NCBI RefSeq assembly: GCF_003351225.1
Contig: NZ_QQSY01000001.1
Coordinates: 434,001 to 498,000, forward strand
DNA length: 64,000 nucleotides
Direction of reading: 5' to 3'
DNA from: Dyella solisilvae
GTDB taxonomy: Bacteria; Pseudomonadota; Gammaproteobacteria; Xanthomonadales; Rhodanobacteraceae
The notes beneath the pieces are model-generated. The model was not told the origin of the DNA. It was given only the letters and a program-made list of their open reading frames with translations, and did no database searches. Made by a program: the position numbers and the translations under genes. Below are positions 19,227-27,703 of this stretch, piece after piece (positions within the stretch are counted from its first letter, which is position 1; each line of letters opens with the position of its first letter).

Positions 19227-19319
19227 TGGCGGAGAGGGCGGGATTCGAACCCGCGATACGGGGATAAGCCGTATACACACTTTCCAGGCGTGCTCCTTCA
19301 ACCACTCGGACACCTCTCC
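19227..19319 (-). tRNA. tRNA-Ser (anticodon GGA)
   Basis: A 93-base class II tRNA on the reverse strand. The acceptor GGAGAGG pairs with CCTCTCC, followed by discriminator G and an encoded CCA. The anticodon loop CTGGAAA gives anticodon GGA; a long variable arm and a GGTTCGAATCC T-arm follow. It lies 53 bases upstream of the SRP RNA gene and may be co-transcribed with it. Confidence 0.97.
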
Positions 19320-19415
19320 GCAATGGTGAAACCGCTCGCCGGGCACTCAGGCCCCGGCAAAGAGGCGAAAGGATAGCGGGACGGGCCCATTCACACAAGA
19401 TAGTCCGGCGGCGTC

Positions 19416-19925
19416 TCAGCTGGCATCTTGCGGTGCGTCCCGCAGGAATACGGGCAGATCGGTGGCCGGCGGCCTGGCTGGCACCTGATAGAACATGTCG
19501 GCCACGAAGCCGCGGTGGTAAGTGGCGTGATTGACCACGTGCAGGATGATGTCCTCGCGGCTCATGCGCCCTTCCCCGCCACCGACGAACTGGAAGCTGA
19601 CCACCTCGGCCGCCTGTTCGGGCGTCAGCCCGGCGGCATAGTCCTGGTACCACGCATTCATCAACTGCTGGCGCCGCCACAGCTCCTCGAACGCCAGCGG
19701 CTCGGGCGTGTTGCGACTGGTGTAGCCGTGGGGACGCCCCTGCAGGTGCGCCTGGAAAATATCGTCGATCACCCAGGTATGGGTGAGCGTGCGCAGCATG
19801 TTGCCGAAGATCGTGGCCCGCGGCGCCGTCGCGGCGCCTTCGGGCAGCGCGGCCACGGCCTCGTAGGTCAGGCGGTCGGCCCAGGCGCGATAGCGAAGCA
19901 TGCGTTGCAGATAGTTCGAAGGCAT
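19416..19925 (-). CDS. DinB-fold (DUF664-type) protein
   Basis: Protein of 169 residues with the four-helix DinB fold, a family of metal-binding, often thiol-dependent enzymes with mostly unknown substrates. The metal ligands are suggested by LTHTWVIDDIFQAH near residue 48 and HVVNHATYHRGFV near residue 130, giving the usual three-histidine site. The N-terminus YLQRMLRYRAWADRLTYEAV is typical. It lies 29 bases after the MBL-fold gene and probably shares its transcript. The function is unknown. Confidence 0.88.
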   Translation of the reverse strand: MPSNYLQRMLRYRAWADRLTYEAVAALPEGAATAPRATIFGNMLRTLTHTWVIDDIFQAHLQGRPHGYTSRNTPEPLAFEELWRRQQLMNAWYQDYAAGLTPEQAAEVVSFQFVGGGEGRMSREDIILHVVNHATYHRGFVADMFYQVPARPPATDLPVFLRDAPQDAS

Positions 19926-19954
19926 GGGGATCGGGAAGCTCCACCGTTTCCAGG

Positions 19955-20713
19955 TTATCCAGCATCCGGACGCAGCGGCCCAGGCGCAGGCAGCGCGATG
20001 CGGTCACCCGCACGCGCAATGGTGTAACCCCTCGCCTGCAAGGCGGCGCCATCCGCCTCGCTGCCGTAGTGATAGAGGCGCAGGCGTCGGCGCAGCGACT
20101 CCGGGTACTCGCGCTCGATGTCGTCGATACCGGTGTGCGATGGGTTGCCGATCAGCCCGCAGTCATGGGCGATCAACTCCTCGCCGGCGCCGACCCGCGC
20201 CAGCACCTCGGGGACCGGCCGCGTGTCGCCGGTGTAGACGAAGCTGCCGGCCAGCGCCACGCCATAGGAAGTGCCAGCCATGTGGTGGCGCGTGGCGAAC
20301 ACATCGAACCAGTGGCCATCCAGCCAGAACCCGCGCGTGCACGTCACCAGCCGGAACGCCTCCCAGAAGTTCACGCCACCTTCGGCCAGCGCATTCGGGT
20401 AATCGGCCACCCGCGTCTGCAGCCAGGTCATCAGGCCGGCGTGGATGAAGAGCCGTGTGCGTCCGCGCCACTGCTCATCGAACCAGAGGCGGAAGAACAG
20501 GCGCTCCATGCCACCTACGTGGTCCATGTGCGTGTGGGTGATGTACAGCGCGCGCGGTGGTTCGCCGTAAGCAGCGATGTAGCGATCCAGCGTGTCCGGG
20601 CCACAGTCGATCAGCAGCAGCGGGGCGCCGTCGCGCTCAAGCACCACGGCCGAGGAGCCCAGCTCCACCGCATGCGCTGCGCCAACGCCGAGAAAATGCA
20701 GGTTCCAATTCAT
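19955..20713 (-). CDS. Metallo-beta-lactamase-fold hydrolase, RNase Z-like
   Basis: Protein of 252 residues with a binuclear metal fold. The first strand LHFLGVGAAHAVELGSSAVV resembles RNase Z / ElaC-type and cyclic-nucleotide phosphodiesterase proteins. The metal motif is THTHMDHVGGMERL (about residues 59-72), and FVYTGDTRPV supplies the later Asp. It lacks the RNase Z exosite arm, so tRNA processing is not implied. Its ATG overlaps the stop of the Kdo kinase gene (ATGA), indicating co-expression with LPS core assembly; the substrate is unknown. Confidence 0.88.
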   Translation of the reverse strand: MNWNLHFLGVGAAHAVELGSSAVVLERDGAPLLLIDCGPDTLDRYIAAYGEPPRALYITHTHMDHVGGMERLFFRLWFDEQWRGRTRLFIHAGLMTWLQTRVADYPNALAEGGVNFWEAFRLVTCTRGFWLDGHWFDVFATRHHMAGTSYGVALAGSFVYTGDTRPVPEVLARVGAGEELIAHDCGLIGNPSHTGIDDIEREYPESLRRRLRLYHYGSEADGAALQARGYTIARAGDRIALPAPGPLRPDAG

Positions 20714-21441
20714 GCGCGAAGGGTACGCTCATAGCGATAGACCAGGGGCTTCCAATGCTCCTCCTCGAACGCCGCCTCCCCATGAGCCGCCGCGCCGAGC
20801 TTCAGCAACGAGCGGCGCAGGCGCATCAGGTTGGACTGTTGCCAGCCCTCGCCGGGTTCACGCTGCCGACCACGGTCGAAATCGATCAGGAACAGCTCGT
20901 CCGACCTCACCAGCACGTTGTGCGCATTGAGGTCGGCATGCCAGATACCGGCGCGGTGAAAGCGCGCGACCAGCGCGCCGACCAGCTCGGCCAGCTCGCC
21001 GTCCAGCAGGCCGTCCGCCAGGCACTGGGCCAGCGTGTGTGCGTCCGCGATGCGGCGGGTGATCAGGTCGGCGCTGTAGAACAGCCCATGCCGGCGGTAA
21101 CGGCAGGCCACGGCCTCAGGACCGGGCAAACCCAAGGCGCCGATGACACCCAGCAGGCGAAATTCAGCGAAACAACGCGTGCGGTCAGCGCCCTTCCACA
21201 GATAGCGATCCCCCATCAAACGGGCCACCATGCCGCCGCGCCGGTAATGGCGCAGCACGCATTCGCCCACCGGCGTGTCGATCACCGCCACCCCGCCGCG
21301 GCCGCCGCCCTGGACACGCAGGGCCCCGCGTGCCCGCCAGGTTTCGGGCTCGAACCAGTCGGCGTCGACTTGTGGCGACACGGCAGCGTCGAACAGAATC
21401 GCCCCGGCGGCATCCTCGCGGATTCGTTCCAGCATCGCCAT
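20710..21441 (-). CDS. kdkA: 3-deoxy-D-manno-octulosonic acid kinase
   Basis: Phosphorylates the Kdo residue of the LPS inner core; known from Haemophilus, Vibrio and Xanthomonas-type LPS with a single phosphorylated Kdo. It has 243 residues and a protein-kinase-like fold: VLRHYRRGGMVARLMGDRYLW (nucleotide and substrate region), catalytic loop HADLNAHNVLV with Asp170, and metal-binding LIDFDRGR with Asp187. The start is taken as ATG 21441 (MAMLERIRED), which fits family length. The frame is open to 21792, but that extension would run through the divergent heptosyltransferase gene. Confidence 0.9.
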   Translation of the reverse strand: MAMLERIREDAAGAILFDAAVSPQVDADWFEPETWRARGALRVQGGGRGGVAVIDTPVGECVLRHYRRGGMVARLMGDRYLWKGADRTRCFAEFRLLGVIGALGLPGPEAVACRYRRHGLFYSADLITRRIADAHTLAQCLADGLLDGELAELVGALVARFHRAGIWHADLNAHNVLVRSDELFLIDFDRGRQREPGEGWQQSNLMRLRRSLLKLGAAAHGEAAFEEEHWKPLVYRYERTLRA

Positions 21442-21490
21442 TGTGCGTTCCGACGCGCGCCTCAGCCCCAAGTCCTTCGATTCTAGCCCA

Positions 21491-22534
21491 ATGCCTGCAC
21501 CTTCCTCGATCTGCCTGCTACGCACCTCCGCCATCGGCGATGTCACCCATGTCGTGCCGCTGGTGCGCACACTACAGGCCGCCTGGCCACAGGTCCGGCT
21601 GAGCTGGATCGTCGGCAAGCTCGAGCGCCGCCTGGTCGGCGACCTGCCCGGCGTGGATTTCGTGACCTTCGACAAGGGCGCCGGCCTGGCTGGCATGCGT
21701 GCGGTGGGCGAGGCGCTGGGCGGCCAGCGCTTCGACGCCCTTTTGCAGATGCAGGTGGCGCTGCGTTCGAACCTGCTGAGCCTGTTCATCAAGGCCGACC
21801 GACGCGTGGGTTATGACCGTGCGCGCGCCAAGGACGGCCATGGACTGGTGGTCAATCAGCGCATCCCCGCCCGCACCGGCGAACACGTGCTCGACGCCAT
21901 GGGCAGCTTCTGCGAACCCCTGGGCTTGAAGCAGACCCAGGTCCGCTGGGATATCCCTATCCCCGAGGAAGCTCATGCCTGGGCGGCTGAGCAACTGCCC
22001 GGCGATACGCCGACGCTGCTGGTCAGCCCGACCTCCAGCCACACGCTGCGCAACTGGCGGCCGGAACGCTATGCGGCGGTAATCGACCACGCTGCCGCCA
22101 GGGGCTGGCGCGTGGTGTTGGTCGGCGGACCGTCGGCGTTGGAACGACAGATGGCGGACGCCGTGCTGGCGGCCTGCCAACACGCCCCGCTCGACCTGAC
22201 CGGCAAGGACACGCTGAAGAAGATGATGGCCATGCTGGTACGTGCGCCGATGCTGCTGACGCCCGATTCCGGCCCCATGCACATGGGTAATACCGTGGGC
22301 TGCAAGGTGCTGGGCCTGCATGCCGCCAGCAATCCGCACCGCTCGGGCCCCTATTCCGACCGCCGCTGGTGCGTGGACAAATACGACGACGCCTCGCGCA
22401 AATACCTTGGCAAGCCCGCCAGCGAAATTCCCTGGGGCAGCAAGATCGAGAAGCCCGGCGTGATGGACCTTATCGGCGTTGACGAGGTGATCGAACGGTT
22501 CGAGGCTTGCGCCACGCACCTCGGCCTCGGCTGA
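21491..22534 (+). CDS. LPS heptosyltransferase family protein (GT9)
   Basis: Glycosyltransferase family 9 protein of 347 residues that adds heptose to the LPS inner core from ADP-heptose. The N-terminus ICLLRTSAIGDVTHVVPLV is the family opening. The C-terminal half shows SPTSSHTLRNWRPERYAAVI and LLTPDSGPMHMGNTVGCKVL, the donor-binding regions. I place it closest to heptosyltransferase I (WaaC-like), but WaaC versus WaaF cannot be settled here. The start is ATG 21491, without a clear ribosome site; 49 bases separate it from the divergent kdkA start, so the two LPS core genes share a promoter region. Confidence 0.87.
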   Translation: MPAPSSICLLRTSAIGDVTHVVPLVRTLQAAWPQVRLSWIVGKLERRLVGDLPGVDFVTFDKGAGLAGMRAVGEALGGQRFDALLQMQVALRSNLLSLFIKADRRVGYDRARAKDGHGLVVNQRIPARTGEHVLDAMGSFCEPLGLKQTQVRWDIPIPEEAHAWAAEQLPGDTPTLLVSPTSSHTLRNWRPERYAAVIDHAAARGWRVVLVGGPSALERQMADAVLAACQHAPLDLTGKDTLKKMMAMLVRAPMLLTPDSGPMHMGNTVGCKVLGLHAASNPHRSGPYSDRRWCVDKYDDASRKYLGKPASEIPWGSKIEKPGVMDLIGVDEVIERFEACATHLGLG

Positions 22535-22543
22535 CTAAGCTCG

Positions 22544-22626
22544 TGTAGGAGCGCACCTTGTGCGCGACCGGCTGATGGCCAGTGATGCCGTCAGGCAACG
22601 GTCGCGCACTGAGTGCGCCTGGAGCG
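22544..22626. repeat. Inverted pair of REP-like repeats (copy 3)
   Basis: Left arm TGTAGGAGCGCACCTTGTGC and right arm GTCGCGCACTGAGTGCGCCT, the best-preserved left arm in the window. It lies directly behind the heptosyltransferase stop and just before the converging DUF6165 stop, so transcripts from both sides run into it. Confidence 0.82.
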
Positions 22627-22635
22627 GGGATTCGC

Positions 22636-23034
22636 TTACTTGGCGCGGTAGTCCTGGTACGACTTCTCTTCCACCAGCTGCGAACCCAGCTTCAGGTTGA
22701 TCTCGCGCTTGACCGCTGCGCGCTCGTCATTTTCGAAGTAGACCGAACGGGCCAGCTCGACGAACTCGGGGTCGAAGGCCTGGGCCTTTTCTTTCAGGCG
22801 GATGCGGTCCTCGATATCCCACAGTGCTTCGTTCACCGCCAGCAGGCGGGCGCGCTCGGCGGCGATATCGGTATGCGAGGCCGGGTGGGCCGCCCAGGTG
22901 GTATTGAGCAGATCGAGCTCGGTGCGCACGTTGGCCAGCTTGGCCGGGTCGGTGATCTGCCTGGACTTGATTTCCAGAATGGTGATCTTGTCGATCAGCT
23001 CGCCGTAAGAAACCGGAACTTGGATGAGGCTCAT
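22636..23034 (-). CDS. DUF6165 family protein
   Basis: Soluble, charged, mostly helical protein of 132 residues that I recognise as DUF6165. It contains PVSYGELIDKITILEIKSR, then a long helical stretch and VYFENDERAAVKREIN near the C-terminus. Proteins of this family often sit near LPS or polysaccharide genes, as here beside the heptosyltransferase; no activity is established. The start is ATG 23034, with GGAG 6 bases upstream; in-frame codons reach 23061 but have no supporting ribosome site. Confidence 0.82.
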   Translation of the reverse strand: MSLIQVPVSYGELIDKITILEIKSRQITDPAKLANVRTELDLLNTTWAAHPASHTDIAAERARLLAVNEALWDIEDRIRLKEKAQAFDPEFVELARSVYFENDERAAVKREINLKLGSQLVEEKSYQDYRAK

Positions 23035-23129
23035 GGAAACTCCAAAGGGCTTGGCCTTCACGGCATGACGGACCTGTCACGACGACCGGGCAGGAAAGTG
23101 CACATCATAAGTGGTCTTGTCCCGTCGTT

Positions 23130-23149
23130 CAGTCTGTCCCGCTAGACTG
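23130..23149 (+). promoter_or_regulatory. Inverted repeat in the leader of the glycine-zipper gene
   Basis: CAGTCT - 8 bases - AGACTG, 32 bases before the start of the gene at 23181. It could be a regulator-binding site overlapping the promoter of that gene or the divergent DUF6165 gene. Only the symmetry is seen. Confidence 0.35.
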
Positions 23150-23180
23150 TTGCGGCAACCGACCCAAGGAGAGTGAGTCC

Positions 23181-23654
23181 ATGCTTAACCCCCGTTTCCT
23201 CGTGCTGCCGCTGGCCGCCCTGCTCGCCGTCAGTTCGTTCGCTGCGAGCGCGCAGTCCGCCCGCGGCAACGGCGCCGTGCTGGTCCGCAACGACGGCATT
23301 TTCATCCGCTGCGACCAGTGTGGGACCGTCGAGGGCATCGACCAGAACATCAGCCAGGGCAGTGATCACAGCATGGCCGGCACCATCATCGGCGGCATCG
23401 CCGGTGGCGTCCTGGGCAACCAGGTCGGCAAGGGCAAGGGCAACACCTTGGCCACCGTGGCGGGCGCCGTCGGCGGCGGCTACGCCGGCAATCGCATTGG
23501 CGCGAACAGCGGCGCGGGAAAGCAGAGCTTCACGCTGCACATCCGCATGGGCAATGGCGCCGTCAGCAACGTAACCGTGGCCGACGCCAGCTCCCTGCGC
23601 ACGGGCGACCTGGTACAGATCGACCCGAACGGCAACGTCGCTCGCATCCAGTAA
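23181..23654 (+). CDS. Exported glycine-zipper 2TM-domain protein with CxxC motif
   Basis: Protein of 157 residues with a cleavable signal peptide (ending near FAASAQS, about residue 26). A short segment, GIFIRCDQCGTVEGI, carries a Cys-x-x-Cys pair; then a Gly-rich glycine-zipper domain (GTIIGGIAGGVLGNQVGKG and a second GAVGGGYAGNRIG half); and a C-terminal soluble domain ending in LRTGDLVQIDP. It is paralogous to the proteins at 38539 and 39003. Glycine-zipper 2TM proteins (SlyB/Rick17kDa-like) are outer-membrane-associated, and the role is unknown. A strong AAGGAGAG precedes the start. Confidence 0.9.
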   Translation: MLNPRFLVLPLAALLAVSSFAASAQSARGNGAVLVRNDGIFIRCDQCGTVEGIDQNISQGSDHSMAGTIIGGIAGGVLGNQVGKGKGNTLATVAGAVGGGYAGNRIGANSGAGKQSFTLHIRMGNGAVSNVTVADASSLRTGDLVQIDPNGNVARIQ

Positions 23655-23673
23655 GGACGGGCCCGAGGCCAAC

Positions 23674-23703
23674 AAAAAGCCGACCCACCGGGTCGGCTTT
23701 TTT
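23674..23703. terminator. Bidirectional terminator between glycine-zipper gene and lpxK
   Basis: AAAAAGCCGACCC - ACC - GGGTCGGCTTTTTT. Strong stem with A and T runs between converging genes. Confidence 0.9.
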
Positions 23704-23721
23704 GTGCCCTGGACCTGACAT

Positions 23722-24705
23722 TCAGCGCGGCCGCGCCTGCCTGAGGCGAGCCTCGACATCATCAAAGAAGGCTGGCGGCAGCACCGCCCGCACCGGCGCA
23801 GCCCACCAGTGCGCCTGAGCCACGGATCGGCACTTAACAGCATCCTTTTCGGTCATCAGCACCGGCTTGCAGTCGCCAAAAGCCAGGTCTGAGGCGGTGA
23901 ACGCATGGTGGTCGGGAAACGCGTGCTCGATCACCTGCAGGCCCTGCGAGCGGAGACTGGCAAAGAACCGCTGCGGATGCCCGATACCCGCGACGGCATG
24001 CACGGTCTGACCAGCAAGTTCGGACAACGGCTTGACGTGGCCATCCGCCAGCGCGCGCAACTGGCCACCCAGCAGTTGCATGGGCACATCCCCCGTCGCC
24101 ATCACGCCACCGTTGCAGATGCGGAAGTCCACCTGCTGGAGGCGCGACATGGGTTCACGCAACGGCCCGGCCGGCAGCAGGCGACCGTTGCCGAAACGGC
24201 GCACGCCATCGATCACGCAGATTTCCACGTCGCGGGCCAGCGCGTAGTGCTGCAGGCCGTCGTCGGCGATCACCACGTCGCAACCCGCCGCGATCAGCAG
24301 CTGCGCCGCCGCAGGACGGTCACGCCCCACAGCGACCAGGGCGCCGCTGGCGTGGATCAGGCACGGTTCGTCGCCTACCACGGCCGGATCGGGCGCTTCG
24401 CCCAGCAACGTCGGAACCGTCTGCGTTCCACCATAGCCGCGGCTGACCACGCCCGACCGGTAGCCGCGCCGGCGCAAAGCGTCGGCCAATGCGATGGTGA
24501 CCGGCGTCTTGCCGGTACCGCCGGCGGTGAGGTTGCCGATCACCACCACCGGCACGGCGAGCCGCGTGCTACGCAGCAGGCCCACCCTGTACAACCAGCG
24601 GCGCAAGGCAGTCACCGCGCCGTAGAGTCCCGCCAGTGGGCGTGTCCACCAGGGCGTTCGGCCGACGCCATACCATGCCGCTTCGAGCCGCTCGGCCAGT
24701 GTCAT
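23722..24705 (-). CDS. lpxK: Tetraacyldisaccharide 4'-kinase
   Basis: Phosphorylates the 4' position of the tetraacyl disaccharide to make lipid IVA, on the inner face of the inner membrane. It has 327 residues. An N-terminal amphipathic/membrane region (WWTRPLAGLYGAVTALRRWL) precedes the Walker A segment GNLTAGGTGKTPVTIALADAL (about residues 58-78); VVSRGYGG and IADDGLQHYAL follow, as in the family. The start is ATG 24705 (MTLAERLEAAWYG), 10 bases after the msbA stop, so msbA and lpxK are one unit. Confidence 0.95.
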   Translation of the reverse strand: MTLAERLEAAWYGVGRTPWWTRPLAGLYGAVTALRRWLYRVGLLRSTRLAVPVVVIGNLTAGGTGKTPVTIALADALRRRGYRSGVVSRGYGGTQTVPTLLGEAPDPAVVGDEPCLIHASGALVAVGRDRPAAAQLLIAAGCDVVIADDGLQHYALARDVEICVIDGVRRFGNGRLLPAGPLREPMSRLQQVDFRICNGGVMATGDVPMQLLGGQLRALADGHVKPLSELAGQTVHAVAGIGHPQRFFASLRSQGLQVIEHAFPDHHAFTASDLAFGDCKPVLMTEKDAVKCRSVAQAHWWAAPVRAVLPPAFFDDVEARLRQARPR

Positions 24706-24715
24706 CGCGCCGGCT

Positions 24716-26488
24716 TCAGTCGCTGGCCTGCTGATGGAACTGCATGCGGTGCAGCGCCGCGTACTGGCCATTCAAGGCCAGCAGCTCGGCATGCGTGCCA
24801 CGCTCCACGATGCGCCCCTGGTCCATCACCGCGATCTGGTCGGCATGCTCGATGGTGGACAGGCGATGGGCGATCACCAGCGTGGTGCGGTCACGCATCA
24901 GGCGTTGCAGCGCCTGCTGGATCAACCGCTCGGACTCGGTATCCAGCGCGCTGGTCGCCTCGTCCAGCACCAGGATCGGCGCATCCTTGAGGATGGCCCT
25001 GGCGATGGCCAGACGCTGGCGCTGGCCACCCGAAAGCAGGTTGCCGCCCTGGCCGATCGGCGTGTGGATGCCCTGTGGCAGGCGCTCGATGAACTCCAGC
25101 GCATTGGCCGCTTTCGCCGCCGCCAGAATCTCCGACTCGCTGGCGCCGGACAGCTCGCCATAGGCGATGTTTTGCGCCACGGTGCCGTCGAACAGCACCA
25201 CGTTCTGACCCACCCAGGCAATCTGGCGACGCAGCGAGTGCAGTTTGATCGATTCGTAGTCCGCGCCATCCAGCAGGATGCTGCCGCTGGTCGGCTCATT
25301 GAAGCGCGGCAGCAGGCTGACCAGGCTGCTCTTGCCGCTACCCGATCGACCCACCAGGGCCGTCACCGTGCCCGGGGCGCAATGCAGGCTGACACCACGC
25401 AGCGCTGCGAAGTTGCCACGCGCATAGACCAGTCCCACGTCGTCGAAACGGATGTCGCCGCGCGCGCGATCAACCACGTGCGTGCCGTTGTCCGTCTCCG
25501 CAGGAAGATCAATGATGCCGAACAGACTCTCCGCCGCCGCCATACCGCTCTGCACGTTCGACTGGATGTTGGCCAGACGCTTGAGCGAAGGCAGCATGCC
25601 GCCCATGGCGGTCAGCACGGCGATGAACACACCGGCGGACATATGTTCGATCTGGTAGGGCCGCGTAGACAGGTACACCATCGCCGCCAGCGCCAGGGCG
25701 GCCACCGTCTGGATGGCTGTGCTTGACTGCGCATTGGTCGAGGCGACCTTCAGGTTGAGCTGGCGCGTGCGGGTGGTGACATCGTCGAAGCGCTCCTGCG
25801 CGTCGTCCTGCCCGCCGTAGATACGGATCTCGCGATGGGCCTCGACCGACTCCTCCACCGTACCGGTGACGGAACCCATCATGCCCTGGATGCGGCGACT
25901 GATGCTGCGGTAGCGGCGGCTCACGATGGAGGCGATCAGCACGATCAGCGGCACCATCACGAACAGCGCGAGGGTCAGGTAAGGACTGGTGCTGATCATC
26001 ACGTACAGCATGCCGATGACGGTCATGCCCTCGGTGACCATCACCTTCACCGCGTCGGTAGAGGCGGAGGCCACCTGCTCGCTGGTGTAGGTGATACGCG
26101 ACACCTGGTGGCCGGAATGCTCCTGCCCGAAGAAGGTGGCCGGGAGGCGCAGGTAGGCGGCGAACACGTCGCGCTGGATGGCCTGCACCACGTTGCGGCC
26201 GACGTAGGCCACGCCGTAGCTGCTGGCGAAGGTGCCCACGCCGCGCACCACGAAGATCATCACGATCCAGATCGGCATCCAGAAGATCAGCGCCGGGTCC
26301 TTCTCGGTGAACAGCTTGTCGATCATCGGGACCAGCAGCTTGGTGAACGCTACCAGGCCGCCTCCGTCGACGATCATGCCGAGGATGGCGAGCACCGCCA
26401 CCACCCAGAAACGCCTCGTATAGCCGAGCAGGCGCTTGTAGATCTGCCGCGTGCTAGCGTCCCAGACCCCGACTTTGCGGGCGCTCAT
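24716..26488 (-). CDS. msbA: Lipid A export ABC transporter/flippase
   Basis: Homodimeric ABC transporter that flips lipid A-core across the inner membrane. It has 590 residues. Six membrane helices occupy roughly residues 20-320, and a nucleotide-binding domain follows with Walker A GRSGSGKSSL, signature LSGGQRQRLAIARA and Walker B ILVLDEATSALD. Its ATG overlaps the exbD stop (ATGA), and lpxK follows, so lipid A synthesis, export and the ExbBD pair are coupled. This is the usual Xanthomonadales arrangement. Confidence 0.95.
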   Translation of the reverse strand: MSARKVGVWDASTRQIYKRLLGYTRRFWVVAVLAILGMIVDGGGLVAFTKLLVPMIDKLFTEKDPALIFWMPIWIVMIFVVRGVGTFASSYGVAYVGRNVVQAIQRDVFAAYLRLPATFFGQEHSGHQVSRITYTSEQVASASTDAVKVMVTEGMTVIGMLYVMISTSPYLTLALFVMVPLIVLIASIVSRRYRSISRRIQGMMGSVTGTVEESVEAHREIRIYGGQDDAQERFDDVTTRTRQLNLKVASTNAQSSTAIQTVAALALAAMVYLSTRPYQIEHMSAGVFIAVLTAMGGMLPSLKRLANIQSNVQSGMAAAESLFGIIDLPAETDNGTHVVDRARGDIRFDDVGLVYARGNFAALRGVSLHCAPGTVTALVGRSGSGKSSLVSLLPRFNEPTSGSILLDGADYESIKLHSLRRQIAWVGQNVVLFDGTVAQNIAYGELSGASESEILAAAKAANALEFIERLPQGIHTPIGQGGNLLSGGQRQRLAIARAILKDAPILVLDEATSALDTESERLIQQALQRLMRDRTTLVIAHRLSTIEHADQIAVMDQGRIVERGTHAELLALNGQYAALHRMQFHQQASD

Positions 26489-26916
26489 TGACCCTTGTCC
26501 GCCTGGCTCGGCGTGGTCGCAATGGACAGCTTGGTGAAGCCAAGCTGGCCCAGCGCGTCCATCGCGGTGACCACGTTCTGGTGCGGGGTCATCGCGTCGG
26601 CGCGGATGGTCACCTGGCGCTCGCGGTCATCGCCGGCCACGTTGGCGATGGCCTGCTTGAGCGGCTCGATGCCCTCGCCCAGCACTGCGTCGCTGCCGAC
26701 ATAGAAATGGCCGTCGCGGTCCACCACCACGGTGACCGCGGGCGCCTGCATGTCGCGCTCTTCGGCGCTGGCGCTGGGCAGGGTCACCTGCATGCGCGAA
26801 TGCTGGATGAAGGTCGTGGTGAGCACGAAGAACATCAGCAGGGTCAGCAGCACATCGATCAACGAGATCACGTTGATCTCGAAATCGTCCTGCCGACGAT
26901 CGTTACCGATACGCAT
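26485..26916 (-). CDS. exbD: Biopolymer transport protein ExbD
   Basis: Proton-channel subunit that uses proton motive force together with an ExbB-type protein. It has 143 residues and one N-terminal membrane helix, INVISLIDVLLTLLMFFVL, with the essential membrane aspartate in SLIDV (about residue 22); a periplasmic peptidoglycan-binding-like domain follows. It lies 3 bases behind exbB. No tonB gene is nearby, and the linkage to msbA/lpxK suggests an envelope role rather than iron uptake. Confidence 0.92.
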   Translation of the reverse strand: MRIGNDRRQDDFEINVISLIDVLLTLLMFFVLTTTFIQHSRMQVTLPSASAEERDMQAPAVTVVVDRDGHFYVGSDAVLGEGIEPLKQAIANVAGDDRERQVTIRADAMTPHQNVVTAMDALGQLGFTKLSIATTPSQADKGQ

Positions 26917-26919
26917 CGT

Positions 26920-27576
26920 TCAGCCCGCGCTCGACTCGGTGGTACGGGCGGTGCGCGGACGCGCGGCGGCGGGCTGATTGAAGGTCAGCTCGTCCAGCAG
27001 TTCGGTGGCCTGCTTCTCCATCTCCACGCAGTAGCCGGCCACCTTCGAACGGAAATAGCGGTGCAGCACGTAGGCCGGGATCGCCACGATCAGGCCCGTG
27101 GCCGTGCAGATCAGCGCCTCGCCGATGCCGCCGGCCATCTTCATGGGATCACCCACGCCGCCCCGCATCACTTCCATGAACATGCGGATCAGGCCGACCA
27201 CGGTGCCCAGCAGGCCGAGCAGCGGGCCGATCAGCGCGATGGTGCCGAGCGTGTTGAGGTAGCGCTCCATGCGGTGCACCACGTGACGGCCGGTGTCCTC
27301 GATGCGCTCCTTGATCAGCTCACGCGGACGGTTGCGCACGGCCAGTGCGGCCGCCAGCAGTTCACCCAGCGGAGAGCCGTTGGCGAGGGTGGCGAGATGG
27401 TTCGGGTCGAGCTGGCCCGAGCGGGCCCAGGTACGGACCTCTTCGCCCAGACCCGGCGGCAGCACCGACCGGCGACGCAAGGTCCAGCAACGCTCCAGCA
27501 CGATCGCCAGGGCGACCGCCGAACAAATCAGGATGGGCAACATCGCCCAGCCACCAGCCATCAGGATTTCCAGCAC
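26920..27576 (-). CDS. exbB: ExbB/TolQ/MotA family proton channel protein
   Basis: Polytopic partner of ExbD, 218 residues. Three membrane helices are visible at about residues 8-28, 100-130 and 145-165. The conserved region reads LNTLGTIALIGPLLGLLGTV followed by GIGEALICTATGLIVAIPAY. The C-terminal tail is cytoplasmic, with a short Arg/Thr-rich end. It is the first gene of exbB-exbD-msbA-lpxK; 127 bases separate it from comEC. Confidence 0.93.
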   Translation of the reverse strand: MLEILMAGGWAMLPILICSAVALAIVLERCWTLRRRSVLPPGLGEEVRTWARSGQLDPNHLATLANGSPLGELLAAALAVRNRPRELIKERIEDTGRHVVHRMERYLNTLGTIALIGPLLGLLGTVVGLIRMFMEVMRGGVGDPMKMAGGIGEALICTATGLIVAIPAYVLHRYFRSKVAGYCVEMEKQATELLDELTFNQPAAARPRTARTTESSAG

Positions 27577-27703
27577 AACGACTCCGCGACACTCGATCGT
27601 TAGGAAGGGCGCATCATAACAGTCTCGCCGGGCTGTTCCGCGGCGCCGGTGGCAGTTGCGCGACAGCCGCGATCCGCCCCCTCGTTCATGTTCACCCGGC
27701 GAA

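Noticed and set aside
25835-26491. His/Asp-rich plus-strand frame opposite msbA, resembling a metal-binding protein
   Set aside because: The repeated His and Asp arise from reading msbA codons backwards; no ribosome site, and msbA is intact.
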